A stretch of 64,000 nt of DNA. Origin: Prochilodus magdalenae (Eukaryota; Chordata; Actinopteri; Characiformes; Prochilodontidae). The notes beneath the pieces are model-generated. The model was not told where the DNA came from. It saw only the letters and a list, made by a program, of their open reading frames with translations, and made no database searches. Below, piece after piece: positions 33,425 to 44,702 of this stretch. Where the stretch lies: NCBI GenBank assembly GCA_024036415.1, contig JAMWET010003587.1, positions 141,244 through 205,243 of the forward strand. The letters run 5' to 3'. The position numbers were made by a program, and so were the translations under genes. Positions within the stretch are counted from its first letter, which is position 1; each line of letters starts with the position of its first letter.

Positions 33425-33613
33425 TGAGATATGTCCATCTCCAACAGCGAGGAAGTAGGAAAAGCGTAAAGAGAAAAGATTTATATCACATTCCGGGACT
33501 GTAAATACAGCCTTAGCATTCCGCAGTCACTTTTACAGAGTTAAGCTTTTGTCCCATTCTCAAGCAGAACAAGCAGAAATAAGCACAGAGACCATCCATT
33601 ATTTCCCAGCAGA
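33425..33613 (+). repeat. duplicated segment, copy 2
   Basis: Counterpart of 31720-31912, roughly 90 percent identical by eye over the 3' 120 bp and weaker at the 5' end. The two copies are about 1.7 kb apart in direct orientation. Confidence 0.85.
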
Positions 33614-33829
33614 GGTGGATTACTCCTGGCCTGCCATGGCTTGACATTTACAATATGCATTTTATTATTGGAACTGATCTGTGAATTAGTGCTGGTATTG
33701 CAAGCCTGCACAAACCTGCGCAATCCAGGCAAGCATCGACCCTCCCTGCTTCACCCTGACCTTTATTTAACTCACACAAATCCTGCACACTGAGCCCCAC
33801 AACGCTGGCAAATGGAATTGACAGTGACA
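33614..33829. other. single-copy spacer
   Basis: No recognised feature. Confidence 0.35.
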
Positions 33830-34460
33830 TATGGCAGCGAGCGCCTAACGTGCATAATTGAGGGCTTTAAAAATCGGGCGGCTTTCAGTACCAGAGCTCG
33901 GCCCGGCCTCCCCTCTCTCCACTCTCTCTCTCACCCAGCGTTGGGGGAATATGGGAGCTCACTCCAAACCCCCTCTTTAATTATTAGCGCACGTCAAGAT
34001 ATCATCACCAATCAAGCTGAAAGAATCCTTGATGAATTCACCTTCATTAATTACCAAAAAGGAGGAGAAGAAGTCTATCGGAGATCAGTTCCTTCCTCCA
34101 AAAATTAGAATTCCAAGAGCGGCTTTCTTAACAAAGGGGAGGAAATTAGGAGAGGAAAGAAATTGAGGGTCCCGGGAGGTTCAAAGAGGCACAGGGGGTG
34201 GGCTAAAGTCTACCCCCCCCACGCGCTGCCGAATAAGGAGAATCCTGCCGAGCATCTTGCCAAGAAACTTGCCCGTCAAAGCCCTGAAAAAGCAATAGCT
34301 CAAACGCCTCGTCTGCAGAGCTGGCAGACTTTTCAAAAGTTCCTCGGCGGAAGACTTCCAGCCGTGCTGCCACGGTCACGGTCATCAAGGAAAGCCAAAC
34401 ATGCCGAATGCAAATTCCTAGCAGCCCAGTGCAGGGGGGTTAATGAATTGTGAGCAGAAA
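33830..34460. other. repeat-free non-coding DNA, candidate regulatory element
   Basis: TTTAATTATTAGCGCACGTC, GATATCATCACCAATCAAGC and CTTCATTAATTACCAAAAAG lie within 33978-34065, followed by GC-richer sequence and TTAATGAATTG at 34440. The plus strand is open for 98 and 96 codons, but with no domain. An AT-core-rich, repeat-free stretch of this kind is a typical conserved-element candidate. Confidence 0.4.
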
Positions 34461-35323
34461 TCCAGCAAACAAACAGGACTGTTTACTTAATAAGCTTTAA
34501 AACAAATGCATGAGGTGTGCTGATGCAATAGAGAGAAAACTCCAGTCACAGCTTTAAAAAAAAAAAAAGCGCTACCCACATTGTAATTCCAAAGCTTTCC
34601 TCAGAAACTTCAGCTTCCCCACAGCCACGATTAGCTTGCTGAGCTATCCAGCAAGATCATACAGCAACTAACAAACGCTGCCTACAGTCCATGACCAGGG
34701 TGATGTCATGGGCCGCAACCAACAACCTCTCACGCCTGGCCTTCTGCGGACATGCTGATCCATTGTAGCAAGTCAATAGTAAATAGGTTTCCGTATAAAA
34801 GACGCAAACTATTGGGACGTAATTCTCCAGCATGTTCTGATTCAAGAGGTGCGTGAGGCAATCCCTTTGTGCCACAGTCTACACCGATATGTAGAGCACA
34901 TGCAACTGGTCGCAATAATTTACAAACATGGACTGTACAGGTAAGGATAGATAGGCTGGGAAAGGTCGTGGAAAAGAAGGAAATTACTTCTTTAGGAAAA
35001 CTGTCCACCAGTCCAAACTCACTGCCACTTACCATTTTGTGAATGCGGTTATCGTTGGTTATGAATATGCGAAAGAATCTAATTAGGGATGTACCAATAA
35101 CTCAATTTTCTCATCCTATGCTAATGCTGGTACTAGTCATGATGCTAATTATTAATTATTAATTAATTAACTAGCCTGTAGATCCTTACTTTGTATTTTA
35201 GTTGTTTTAAATTCAATTCAGTTAAATCCAGTTCAGTTTAACTTTGGCATAATACCAATGTAGGGGTGTACAGTTTAACGAAAGGACTATTTTGCTATTT
35301 CTCCAGTGCAATAATAAATAATA
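34461..35323. other. single-copy non-coding DNA
   Basis: A poly-A run of 14 lies at 34556-34569. TTAATTATTAATTAATTAAC at about 35152-35171 is a dense AT-core cluster. No gene is recognised. Confidence 0.4.
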
Positions 35324-35735
35324 CACTCATTATCAAAAGGATAGTTGCACCCAGGGCTATAGGGAAGGAAGATAAAGGTTACCAGGAGCAACAAATGGTG
35401 CTGACCATGGTGCCTCCACACACAGATTGTTAGTCATTTCCACCTTGAGTGAAGTGGGACACAGTACTAAAGATGAGTTACTGCCATTCTGAGTCACTCC
35501 ATGACGGTCTAGCATGACACCACGGCAGACGTTGATGTGGTGTTAAGGACAGTCGTCATAACGGTCTGCGTAGTAGTCTTGCATTGTGCAGCCATCTTCC
35601 AATGGTGCTGGCACTAACAAGATGACTCATGGAGGGCATCACTGTTTGCTGAATGTCCACAATTGTGGCTGTTGGGTCAGTCAGGTACAGCGACAAGGCC
35701 CATCCTTGCTTACATCACATGAGCAGCTGATTGTG
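35324..35735 (-). pseudogene. Tc1-like relic (family A, copy 3)
   Basis: The left edge CACTCATTATCAAAAGGATA then GTTGCACCCAGG is the clearest example of the family A terminus. On the minus strand the coding remnant includes the SASTIGRW-type linker (about 35640-35600), a broken VIFSDE-type catalytic region, and EAPWSA-like sequence near 35410. The right end (in window orientation) lacks a clear terminus. Confidence 0.8.
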
Positions 35736-37020
35736 AAACTTTGAAGTCATTTGCATGTCGTACAAAGTCAAACCTAGCCACCAAGTTTGCAACTGGTTTT
35801 TGACTATGAGTTTATATAAATAATGTGTTTATAGCCAAGGCCAGACAGAGGCACAACACAACACTGTCTATGGACAGTAAGACAGATGTGCAAGATGTGT
35901 AAGAGCATTCTGATGTGTTCTTCAGAATGTTAGTAGAACTGAGCTACAAACAGCAGTCAGCATATGCAGTTGAGTAAAATACAGCCCACTGTAAAGTGTA
36001 CAGTACAGTTTGTTGAAGTAGCCAGGTGTGCAATTAAGCACGTGGCTGAAACAGTAGATGTATCTACAGTATGTACATTAGATCTAAACCGTAGATGTAT
36101 TTATAGTGTACAGTGCAGGTTGTGAGAATAACAGTGTTCAGGTAAACAGTGTTCAGGTAAACAATCATCCAACTTACAGAGTAATGTTCAGTCTATACAG
36201 GAGAATACACAACTCAGGTATTCAAGTATAACCCTAGTTAAAATGCAAATGCTGTTGAACTAGTGGAGCTCACTGTGCTAGTGGACCCACCATTGCTTGG
36301 GTAATCAGGGCTAGATCAGTCACAGTCCATAGTGTTGTGGTAATGTTATGGTAGGCGTTGACCAGTTTGACAGCTCTTGAGCCTCTATAAAAACCTAGCC
36401 AACTCAAGTTACTGAGCGGGAGATGCCTAACTCAGCCACTCAGATTAAGAGCTACTTTTAGCATGATGTACACTTTATGTATTTTGCAATATCTAGCTTA
36501 TTTATGGCAAACCTTTAAAACGGATACCTTGCCAAGGAGGAATTGCAACTGGTGTATCATCCAGTACTGTTGTCTTCTCTCCAAATTCTGGCATTGCAGA
36601 TTTTGCCATGAGCATTCTGACTTGTCATTCCACACCACGACCCAGAAGTTCTACTGCCGTGCAAGCACAATAGCATATGTGCGCTTCAGAAATTGCTTCA
36701 TGCTATCGCATTGCTGATACTGCGCCTAAGTGCCATTATCAGAGCTAGTATCGGTGCAACCCTAATGCTAATATGCTAATAGTTAGGCTAGTTCTGTCAT
36801 AATTTCAAGAGATGCAGCCCATGAATGGGGATGATGCAGTACAGCTCGATATAGAGATCAATGCTCTGCTTGGTATTCATGGCCCCCACAGGCCACTGCC
36901 CCTCATCCTCTCCCCCTGCAACCCCTCTGATAGTTATCCGCAAAGTGTCACAGGGGACGAAAAAAAAGTAATTTAATAATTAACAAGAGTATACAAGAAC
37001 AGCAAAGAAAATAAATGATG
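35736..37020. other. single-copy non-coding DNA
   Basis: A short direct duplication (AACAGTGTTCAGGTAA, twice at 36129-36160) and scattered GTAGATGTAT repeats at 36054-36100 occur. No gene is recognised. Confidence 0.4.
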
Positions 37021-37340
37021 GCGGTGAAAAGGAGGACAATGAGTCGACATTAACAATCAGGTCCGCGGGTGACTAACGAGCTAGCCCCAAAACGTTTTAA
37101 TTAGCAGCCCACTGGACGGCAGGGTGATTAATGAACACAATTTTATTTAAGCTTTGCTCTGAATTAATACCAAATTGACATTTAATGAAAATTACTTACC
37201 ACCATCAGAATTAAAGCTGTTTTCAGCCTGGAAAACAATAGTCTGCTGGGTAAATGATCTGGGCACCATTAAAAGCGGTGAAGGAATAAGAAGGTACTAA
37301 TGCATATTAAACATGACAAGCATTTTTGGGCTCGCTCGGG
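37021..37340. other. repeat-free AT-core-rich DNA, candidate conserved element
   Basis: It contains CGTTTTAATTAGCAGCCC, GGGTGATTAATGAACACAAT, TCTGAATTAATACCAAATTG, CATTTAATGAAAATTACTTA and CAGAATTAAAGCTG in 130 bp. There are no transposon or satellite signals. This is the densest such cluster in the window and the best single candidate for an enhancer; conservation is untested. Confidence 0.45.
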
Positions 37341-37870
37341 TTCGTCTTAGCCACCTAGCGGGTCTCGCTCACTGTAAGCTAATTCTCCTATCCATATTCA
37401 TGGTTATGGAAATGCCAGATCGGGGCAAATCTGCATAACTGACACTTTCTTACGCTTCATGCCACGGTCTTCCGTTCAGTAATCACACGTTGCTGTTTGA
37501 GAGTGACAGTATGTGCCGAACTGGAGTAAGATGCAGAGGTGCAGATAGTGTTGTCCTGCCACGCTTTTCCTTTTTGATCTCTCACTTATTATTCCTGCTG
37601 GCAACCGAGTGAAACTATAATACTTGATTTGGCTTGGTGGGGGTTGTCTCACGATACGGGGCCACCTGTTGTCTGGATGGAGGCGACTGCAGAGCAGTGC
37701 TCTAGCCTTGTGTCAGGACAGCGTGAGAGGCTTGCAATGAGTGGAGGACCCTACTGTCTGTACCATGCATGAATCAATATTTCAGTGAATCTGCAGATCA
37801 AAAGAGTTCTCAGGCTGGGGCTTTCTGTTCCAAGCAATGCTCGTGCCTTTTTACTGTTGGCCAGTATATG
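37341..37870. other. single-copy non-coding DNA
   Basis: No recognised feature. Confidence 0.4.
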
Positions 37871-38590
37871 CCTCCCAGCCAGCATAGCCTGCCCATCCAT
37901 CCCTCTGCACTCATGCCATGGGTCCAGTCTAAGTTTCGCTCAGCCCTTGCTCAGAATGTGGTGGAGGCACCATGTTCTTCTCTTCTCTTCTCTTCTCTTC
38001 TCTTCTCTTATCTTATCTTATCTTATCTTATCTTCTCTTCTCTTCAGAGTAGACTGTTGTTCTCTACAGAAAACATGTATCTCCATGTATGTCATTTGTC
38101 ATTTCTCCACATCACAGTCATAGCATAGCCTGTCCATCCATCCCTCTGCACTCATGCCAAGTCTCGCTCAGCTCTCTTTTCTTTTCTTTTCTTTTCTTTT
38201 CTTTTCTTTTCTTTTCTTCTCTTCTCTTCTCTTTTCTTTTCTTTTCTTCAGAGTAGACTGTTGTTCTCTACAGAAAACATGTATCTCCATGTATGTCATT
38301 TCTCCACATCACAGTCATAGCATGGCCTGCCCATCCATCCCTCTGCACTCATGCCAAGTCTTGCTCAGTTCTCTTCTCTTCTCTTCTCTTCTCTTCTCTT
38401 CTCTTCTCTTCTCTTCTCTTCTCTTCTCTTCTCTTCTCTTCTCTTCTCTTCTCTTCTCTTCTCTTCTCTTTCTTTTCTTTCCTTTCCTTTTTTTTTCTCT
38501 GCTCAGTGTAGACTGCTGTTCTCCACAGAAAAACATATAACTTCATGTATGTCATTTTTCACTTCTCCACATCACAGTCACTGTTTAAAT
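37871..38590 (+). repeat. triplicated unit with embedded CTCTT/TTTTC arrays
   Basis: A unit consisting of CCTGCCCATCCATCCCTCTG-type lead, a TCTTC or TTTTC pentanucleotide array, AGAGTAGACTGTTGTTCTCT and ATCTCCATGTATGTCATTT is present three times (leads near 37888, 38128 and 38324). Its arrays lie at 37978-38044, 38177-38247 and 38371-38494. The third array is the longest and purest. Leu/Ser/Phe open frames are artefacts. The whole block looks like a tandem duplication followed by independent array expansion. Confidence 0.9.
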
Positions 38591-38738
38591 TGTGTCATAA
38601 TTTCATGATGAATGGAAGAACAGAAATGTTCCAAAACTACATGGAAAAATCTCTGGTCCCATTGACTTACATTCAGATTGATTTGGTATTTGTCCTCTCC
38701 TGTAAAGTTGCAATTTTGGAGATTCAGTTTTTCTTCTG
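38591..38738 (+). repeat. dispersed repeat (family R2), copy 1
   Basis: It aligns with 49806-49968 in the same orientation. Shared blocks are TCATGATGAA, CCAAAACT, TCCCATTGACTTACATT against TTCCATTGAATTCCATT, and CTCCTGTAAAGTTGC followed by TTTTGGAGA. Non-coding, class unknown, common in fish by recollection. Confidence 0.7.
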
Positions 38739-39308
38739 ACAGCTTTGAAACACCCCTTCAAAATGAGAAATGCAAAAGTTCCAGCTACTCAAGATAAGTA
38801 ACTTGATGTCCTTGGGTTAATCACAAAATCACAGTTATTGGTTTGGTAACCAGATGAGCTCCGATAATTAGTTCAGCATAAATTATATTATCTTTCTGTT
38901 TCAGGGTAACAGGATAGCAAACAAGGAAGCTAATCAGATTACCAACAACTTGATGGTTTAAAGTGGCAGGGGTAGAAAGAGCACCATAAAGCTTTTGTAG
39001 TCACACAATTGAGAAGGCAAAACTGTCACTGTTACGAAAAGATTCCAAATGATTTGTTGTGTTTTGGATTTGCACAGTTACCAAAGAGGTCTCAGTAGAC
39101 GTTCTGTTCTGTGCTTAACAGAAACCTATTAACTGATGTACTGCTGGTTAGTAGTTTTCTCTGAATTTGAACAGCACTCTCAAAAGTGTCATAGAAAACA
39201 TTTATCCAGTATTATAAATAGTTCTCAGAGCTATAGAAGCTATGTGATTATGCTCGGTGAGGAACATGGCCAGGTATTACACCCCCATTTACAACCTCAT
39301 GATTTGGT
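38739..39308. other. single-copy non-coding DNA
   Basis: No recognised feature. Confidence 0.4.
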
Positions 39309-40225
39309 CCTATAATAAAAGTAGCTGCACCCAAAATAAATCAACCATCAGGAATGAAACTTGGTGGACACGTTTGACATTGCGAGACATGTGAATGGTT
39401 CAAGTTCCCCATTTACATCATTTAGCTGATACTTTCATCCAGAGCGACTTACAAGCTTAATCATATTACAGGTAGGCCAATGTAGTGTTAGGAGTCTTGC
39501 CCAAGGACTCTTATTGGTATAGCACAGCATAGTCACCCAGACTGGGATTCAAACCCCAGTCTCCCACATGTGGTGGTGGCTCCCTGACGGGTAGTTGTGT
39601 TATCCGCTGAGCTACACCAACTCTCATACTCTGCCGTGCATGTGATATTAGCAAGGAGGGGCCTTAGCTGACTGACCGAACTACCACAGCAACAAGTGCC
39701 ACCCTCCATGAGTCATCCTGTTAGTCCCAGCACCATGTTACGATGACTGCCCTTAATGCCACAGCAATGATGTTGTGCTAGATTGTCATGGAGTGACTCA
39801 AAATGGTAGTGGGTCATCTTCAGTGATGAAACATGTTTCTGTCTTGGTGGAGAATCTGTACGTGGAGGCACCATGGAGGAACCAAGATCAGAACAGTTTG
39901 TTGTCACGCGTCACATGTCCAGTAGGTCCTCCACCTCCACCCCTACCATACAATCTGCACAAACTGTGTGAGGATATTCAAGCTGCATGGAACGGATTAT
40001 CACAGGACACCATTAGTAACCTCTACCATGCCGAGATGGTTGATATGTTATGTTAGCTTACATGCTGACCTGACACTATACTGAGAGACACGACTTTACT
40101 ACTACTACTGTATGTGTAGCTCACTAAATATTGCCCATATCAGTTTAAATGTATCATCATTTATTGTTCCTGGTAAGCTTTATCCTCCCTCCCAATAGCA
40201 TTACAATCAAACTCTTCCTTGTGAA
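39309..40225 (+). pseudogene. Tc1-like relic (family A, copy 4) hosting a SINE
   Basis: The left end GTAGCTGCACCCAAAATAA matches the family. Downstream of an inserted SINE, a frame near 39790-39880 reads WVIFSDETCFCLGGESV, containing the first catalytic Asp. At about 39960-40060 another reads LCEDIQAAWNGLSQDTISN, the C-terminal part. The segment with the second catalytic Asp is deleted. The tail GTATGTGTAGCTCACTAAAT through TTATTGTTCCTGGTAAGC is shared with copies 1 and 2. Confidence 0.85.
39411..39622 (-). mobile_element. tRNA-derived SINE (family S1) inserted in Tc1
   Basis: On the minus strand the element begins TTGGTGTAGCTCAGCGG. Its RNA polymerase III A box, TAGCTCAGCGG (39604-39614), is perfect, and its B box, GGTTTGAATCC (39545-39555), differs from consensus at one position. 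The 3' tail has TTGTAAGTCGCTCTGGATGA, the stretch shared with L2-type LINEs that mobilise such SINEs. It lies within the family A Tc1 copy, so it is younger than that element. Confidence 0.92.
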
Positions 40226-40620
40226 TGCAAGTATTGTTTTGATGTTGAGTGTATTAATGAGTCAAGACAGTTTCATAATAGTCTAGAATTCTGGAGTTTG
40301 GTGTACCACTGTTATTTGCAAATGTGGGATATGTCTTGAAAGGAGTAGACGACAGTGTTTGAGGTTTACAGCATGTCAGTTCCATGAACCAAACTCAGCA
40401 TAAATCCAGTCCTTCATTCTTTGGCACCTTTACCTAAGAGTTAATCAGAGAGGCTGGATCCCTATCTGGATTACAGAGGGATGAAAATATGAGGTGTAGC
40501 ATTCACAGCCTGAATATTAGAACCTTTGTAGTAATCAATAGTGCAGCTGGGGGGCATAACGAAATGGAAGCAACAAATCAGTAGTGCTTATATGGAGCCA
40601 TGCTGCATGTGTTTTTAGCA

Positions 40621-40622
<2 letters not shown>
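40226..40622. other. single-copy non-coding DNA
   Basis: No recognised feature. Confidence 0.4.

Positions 40623-40661
<39 letters not shown>
40623..40661 (+). repeat. (TG)n microsatellite
   Basis: About 19 uninterrupted TG units. It is purine-pyrimidine alternating and could adopt Z-DNA. Confidence 0.97.
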
Positions 40662-41279
40662 TAAAGCCCGTCGAGATGGCTGTTGATGACTGTGACCACA
40701 GGGCCGTGCGCACTCTAAGCTCAAGGATCTTAATGCCCTCATCCTTCATCATGTTTGCCTAGCCAAGTTCTGCCCGGGAGACGCACAGGCAATATAAGCA
40801 CTGCAGCACTCAGTAGAGCTCATGCAATCATTCCGCAATCTACTGCAAATCAGCCTGGTCTGAGGTATAATGAAGTTTACAGTTAATCTCTTGCAGCAGA
40901 AGAGTAGACGGTAAAGCTAGCGCAGGAAAAAAGAGAGGGTAAGTTTAGTTTAGAATATCAATAGGTAATTACAAGACAATAGACTGACACAGCGGAAGAG
41001 AATAATACATTATATTACTAAGAAATCTTTGGAGAAGTTCAGGGTGGGGGGTGGGGAGAAGAAGCATGAGATATCATAACTCAAACTGATGCTAGACTTG
41101 AGAGTTCTGACTGCAGAAGGAGTCTACCATTACACAATGTTCCAGCTGGGTAATTTCAATGAGCTCATTTAGCCTTGCAGCATAATTCTTTTTATTCTTC
41201 CGAAAAGGAAAAAAAAAGGGATGGAAAAATTCCTCAGACAAAGAGTTTAATTAATTCCTGGCAAGATCTAAATAACAAA
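40662..41279. other. single-copy non-coding DNA
   Basis: A G-rich patch (GGGTGGGGGGTGGGGAG) lies at 41042-41058. No gene is recognised. Confidence 0.4.
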
Positions 41280-42002
41280 AAAGGGACAGCTGGGAGATGT
41301 TAGCCATTGTTATAAATATTTTGAGAAGCGCTGGCTTAACTTTCCGGCTATTATTGGCTATTTCCCCCTCTTGTCAAAACCAAACCGCCTCCTCTATCTC
41401 GACATCTATTTGCCCCCCCCACCCCCTGACATCTTTCCTATCTATCCCATCCCCCTCATCACTTATCCTCTCTTTGTCACTGCGATTTGAAAAGTGAAGC
41501 TGAAACTGTGCCACACTCCAGTGATACGCCAGCGAGCTGCCGGATGGGCAAAGTGGCGCTACGATGCGGAAGCCGCAGCCAGCGGCCCTAGGGAAAGATG
41601 TTCCTTGCAATAACGAATTAGAGGCTGAAATAAGACAACTCAATAATGCCACAGACTAATTGCATGCGCCAGGCAATGCCCATTAATTCCCGATGGTAAA
41701 ATCCCTGGCTTCATTGATCATCTCCTCCATTTGTTTGAATAAATGCGCTAAAGGACGCAAAGAGACGAGACACTGGCCGAGATTTGGCGTCTGCCTTGTC
41801 TCTAACCTCATCAAACATCATCAAACACAAAGCAGGAACACAGCTGCAACTATCATTTCTAAGAGCAATTAGCCTACTGACAATTTCTAGATACATCAAC
41901 GTTAGGCCTTCCTTTGCCCAAATTCATCATTCAAGGTCCCGTCAGTGAAAAAAGTGATACAACAGAAGCTATTACACATCCTTACATAAGTGGCATGGTG
42001 AA
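41280..42002. other. repeat-free non-coding DNA, candidate regulatory element
   Basis: The stretch 41615-41740 holds ACGAATTAGAGGCTGAAATA, ACTAATTGCATGCGCC and GCCCATTAATTCCCGATGG. The upstream part has TTTAATTAATTCCTGG (41247). It is free of transposon sequence and has no coding evidence. Confidence 0.4.
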
Positions 42003-42092
42003 GGGGTGGCATGGTGAAGGGGTGGCACGGTAGCTAGCACTGTCGCCTCACAGCAAGAAGGGCCTGGGTTCAATTCCCAGTCGGTCCATCTG
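42003..42092 (+). repeat. fragment of family R1, tRNA-like end
   Basis: GGTGGCACGGTAGCTAGCAC, GTCGCCTCACAGCAAGAAGG and GGGTTCAATTCCCAG match the end of family R1 in the orientation opposite to the 20.3 kb copy. GGTTCAATTCC resembles a B box. An 18-base direct duplication (GTGGCATGGTGAAGGG) precedes it at 41990-42020. Confidence 0.75.
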
Positions 42093-42390
42093 TGGACCAA
42101 AAAGTTGAGCAGCCGATTAAGAGTAAGGCTTAAGATTAAATACTAGGGTCGATATTTAGGTATCAATCCATCCAGCCCTGATAATCATTGCACATAGCTT
42201 TCTGAAGATTGCTTTTGACATCCTGAAATGCCAAATAAAAAAATTCTGTGAAAAATGCTTCTGCACAATGTGCTCCCACAATACATCAGGGTGGCACAGG
42301 GATTCCAGCCCTCATTACAGGGCCAGTGTTCATCCAGCCTGTTGGGAGCTCCCAACAGCACGGCCAACAGATAGCAAATGGCTAAAAGAT
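42093..42390. other. single-copy spacer
   Basis: No recognised feature. Confidence 0.35.
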
Positions 42391-42715
42391 AATTCTACTT
42401 GTATCACTTTCTATGAATCAGGTATCCATAATGCAGTATAAGTGCATTCATAAACATATAATATATACATATTATAATACTTGACAAAAGCCTTTGTAAC
42501 TCTAAACAAATCACAGTATAAGGCTTTATAGCACAAAGCTATGAAATATGTATATATATATATATATATTCTGTTCTATGAATTAGGTATTTATAATGCA
42601 TTACATTACAATAGCATATATAAAAATCTTTTCAGTTTTTTTAATGATTTATTACACTAGACACGCCAGTATAATGCTTTATAGCATACACACAGGGACA
42701 TAATGCATTATATTG
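42391..42715 (+). repeat. AT-rich tandem duplication, period about 160 bp
   Basis: TCTATGAATCAGGTATCCATAATGC (42410) returns as TCTATGAATTAGGTATTTATAATGC (42576). CAGTATAAGGCTTTATAGCA (42513) returns as CAGTATAATGCTTTATAGCA (42669). A (TA)n run lies at 42551-42568. It resembles fish TTATAATGCATTA-type short elements, so it may be two MITE copies rather than a plain duplication. Confidence 0.65.
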
Positions 42716-44579
42716 TATATGTGTTTTTTTGTTGTGTTTTTTTTTTTACATGATCAGTGAAACTGGTGTTAAACCTTGACACACAAGTTGCTGATACTCA
42801 CTAAACTTAAATGACAGTATCTCTCCAGTCGGGTTTATATAGGGATTTTCTATATGGGGCAGGAAAAGAGGTGATACATGGCGATACACAGGCTTACTTG
42901 TGTTTCCGAGGAGGAACAGCCATGTTCCACACTGCATTATGCAGGCCATGCTTGATCAATACTGTCTGGGACCATGAGCATCTTTATAGGTGTCAGATGT
43001 GATTTGCATATGGGCCCATCCATAAAACTGGATCTTAATGAGCAAGACACGCTCCTGCAAACAATACAGCACCTTCACTCCCAGACCCTGATGGAGTTTT
43101 ATAGACAGATGAATGGACAGTGTATCTTCCTTCTTTTTTCAGGATGGTGTAAAAAAAAAGAGAGACAGAGATAAAGAAAGAGAGACAGAGAGAGACAGAG
43201 AAAGAGGACAGTTCCGAGAGAGCAAGAAAGAGGAGCGGAAGGGACCGGGGAGTAGGGGGCTATCCTGCTGCGTTCTGCAGAACCCTCTGACAGTAATTTA
43301 TTTGGAGCGATAGCTGCCAGAGGCGGAAACGCCCCCCACTACCCCCCCCACCACACACAAACACACACATACACACACTTCCCCTCCCCCGATCCGTACG
43401 CCTGGCATCTGCGCCGGCACCTAAAATGTCAGTGCACAGAAGCGGGCACTCACGGGTCATTAGGGAGGGCTGTCACAGCACCCTGTCACACTGGCCCCGC
43501 TGAGAGAGGAAGCGTACTTGTTAGAGCGCGCGAGCGAGCAAGGCCCAAGCGCTGTCTTCTCCACCACCTCACCTACTCAGGATGGAAACAAAGTCAGGGG
43601 GAAGCTACTCCCAGCACACACACACACTCCACTGCTGCCCGAATGAGCAAGGGTCAGCGGCTGCACTTATAGCCTCGCAAGCCAGGCCTTTGGTTATAGT
43701 GCCGGAGAGTCCTGCAGGTTTCAGAACCCAGTGGAGCCAAGAACCATCTACTCGGATGGAATAGGGTCATTTAACTGACGTGCCAACCAGAAACCATTCA
43801 GTTTGCTTCATGATAAACAGATGGTTGATCAAGCTAAACAGTGCACACGAATACATACAAGCACAAGTGAGGATAGGAAGTCACTGGGTAACAGACAACC
43901 TTCCAGTACTTGTAGCCATCTTAGTCTACAATATACAACAAAGAAAGTCAATGTAATAATGTGGGTGGAGCTTCTCTTATAGCCAGGCTTGTCCATTCAG
44001 TTTACTGTTTAAACAAGAGCTTGCCTGGTATTGACCACATGATAGAAGCGTCCCCCAGGAATAGACTACAGCTGTACAGATAGTGAGCTGTCCATTTGTA
44101 GTAGAGCAGGGTAGAGTGACCTCCCACACCTTCCTCACAATTCACAGATTAGATTTTGGTCAACAACAATACATGGTGCTTAGGATGTAAGATGCAGTAT
44201 GTAAGATTTATGGGGGGATGTATAAGCACAAATGAAAAAAATATACAGAACTGTATACTAGCTGTAACTATGAACCTTTGTGTATTCACCAGATTAGAAG
44301 CTTCAGGTTCCCATAGGAGATGTTTCTGTAGTAGCCCAGAATGGACAAGCAAAACACGGGCTCTAATGTGTGCCTTTTGCGATTCCTGTTTTTACGCTAA
44401 AGACATAGAGGAAGAAGAATCCTCGTTGAAATATTGTAATATTTATTGTTCCATATTTTAAACTCCAGACACTATGTATTGATAACTTAAATCTCTGTAT
44501 CAAAAATACTACCATTAAAACTCCAGCGCTAAAGTCAGCTTCTTGTTTAAATGTACCTTTAGACTTTATATAGGTGTAC
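42716..44579. other. mostly single-copy DNA with short simple repeats
   Basis: GA-rich runs lie at 43148-43235, and an ACAC-rich run at 43349-43378 next to C-rich DNA. CpG density rises at 43440-43560 (GCGCGCGAGCGAGC). No exon or transposon is recognised. Confidence 0.45.
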
Positions 44580-44702
44580 ATATTGAAAATTTCTCTCTTG
44601 TTGTAAATTATTATTGTTTATTCTAAATGGTTGCTACTGTAAAAACTGCAATTTCCCCCTGGGATTAATAAAGTATTTCTGATTCTGATTCTGATTCTGA
44701 TC
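44580..44702 (+). mobile_element. LINE 3' tail with (GATTCT)n end
   Basis: GCAATTTCCCCCTGGGATTA, ATAAAGTATTTCTGATT and four GATTCT units are the classic termination of fish L2/CR1-like LINEs. Only the last roughly 120 bp is recognisable; it is severely 5'-truncated. Confidence 0.85.

Noticed and set aside
37769..38608. Leu/Ser/Phe open frames that look like hydrophobic peptides
   Set aside because: They arise from CTCTT and TTTTC pentanucleotide arrays.
42003..42092. A functional tRNA gene
   Set aside because: Only a B-box-like motif is present, and the sequence belongs to a dispersed fish repeat.
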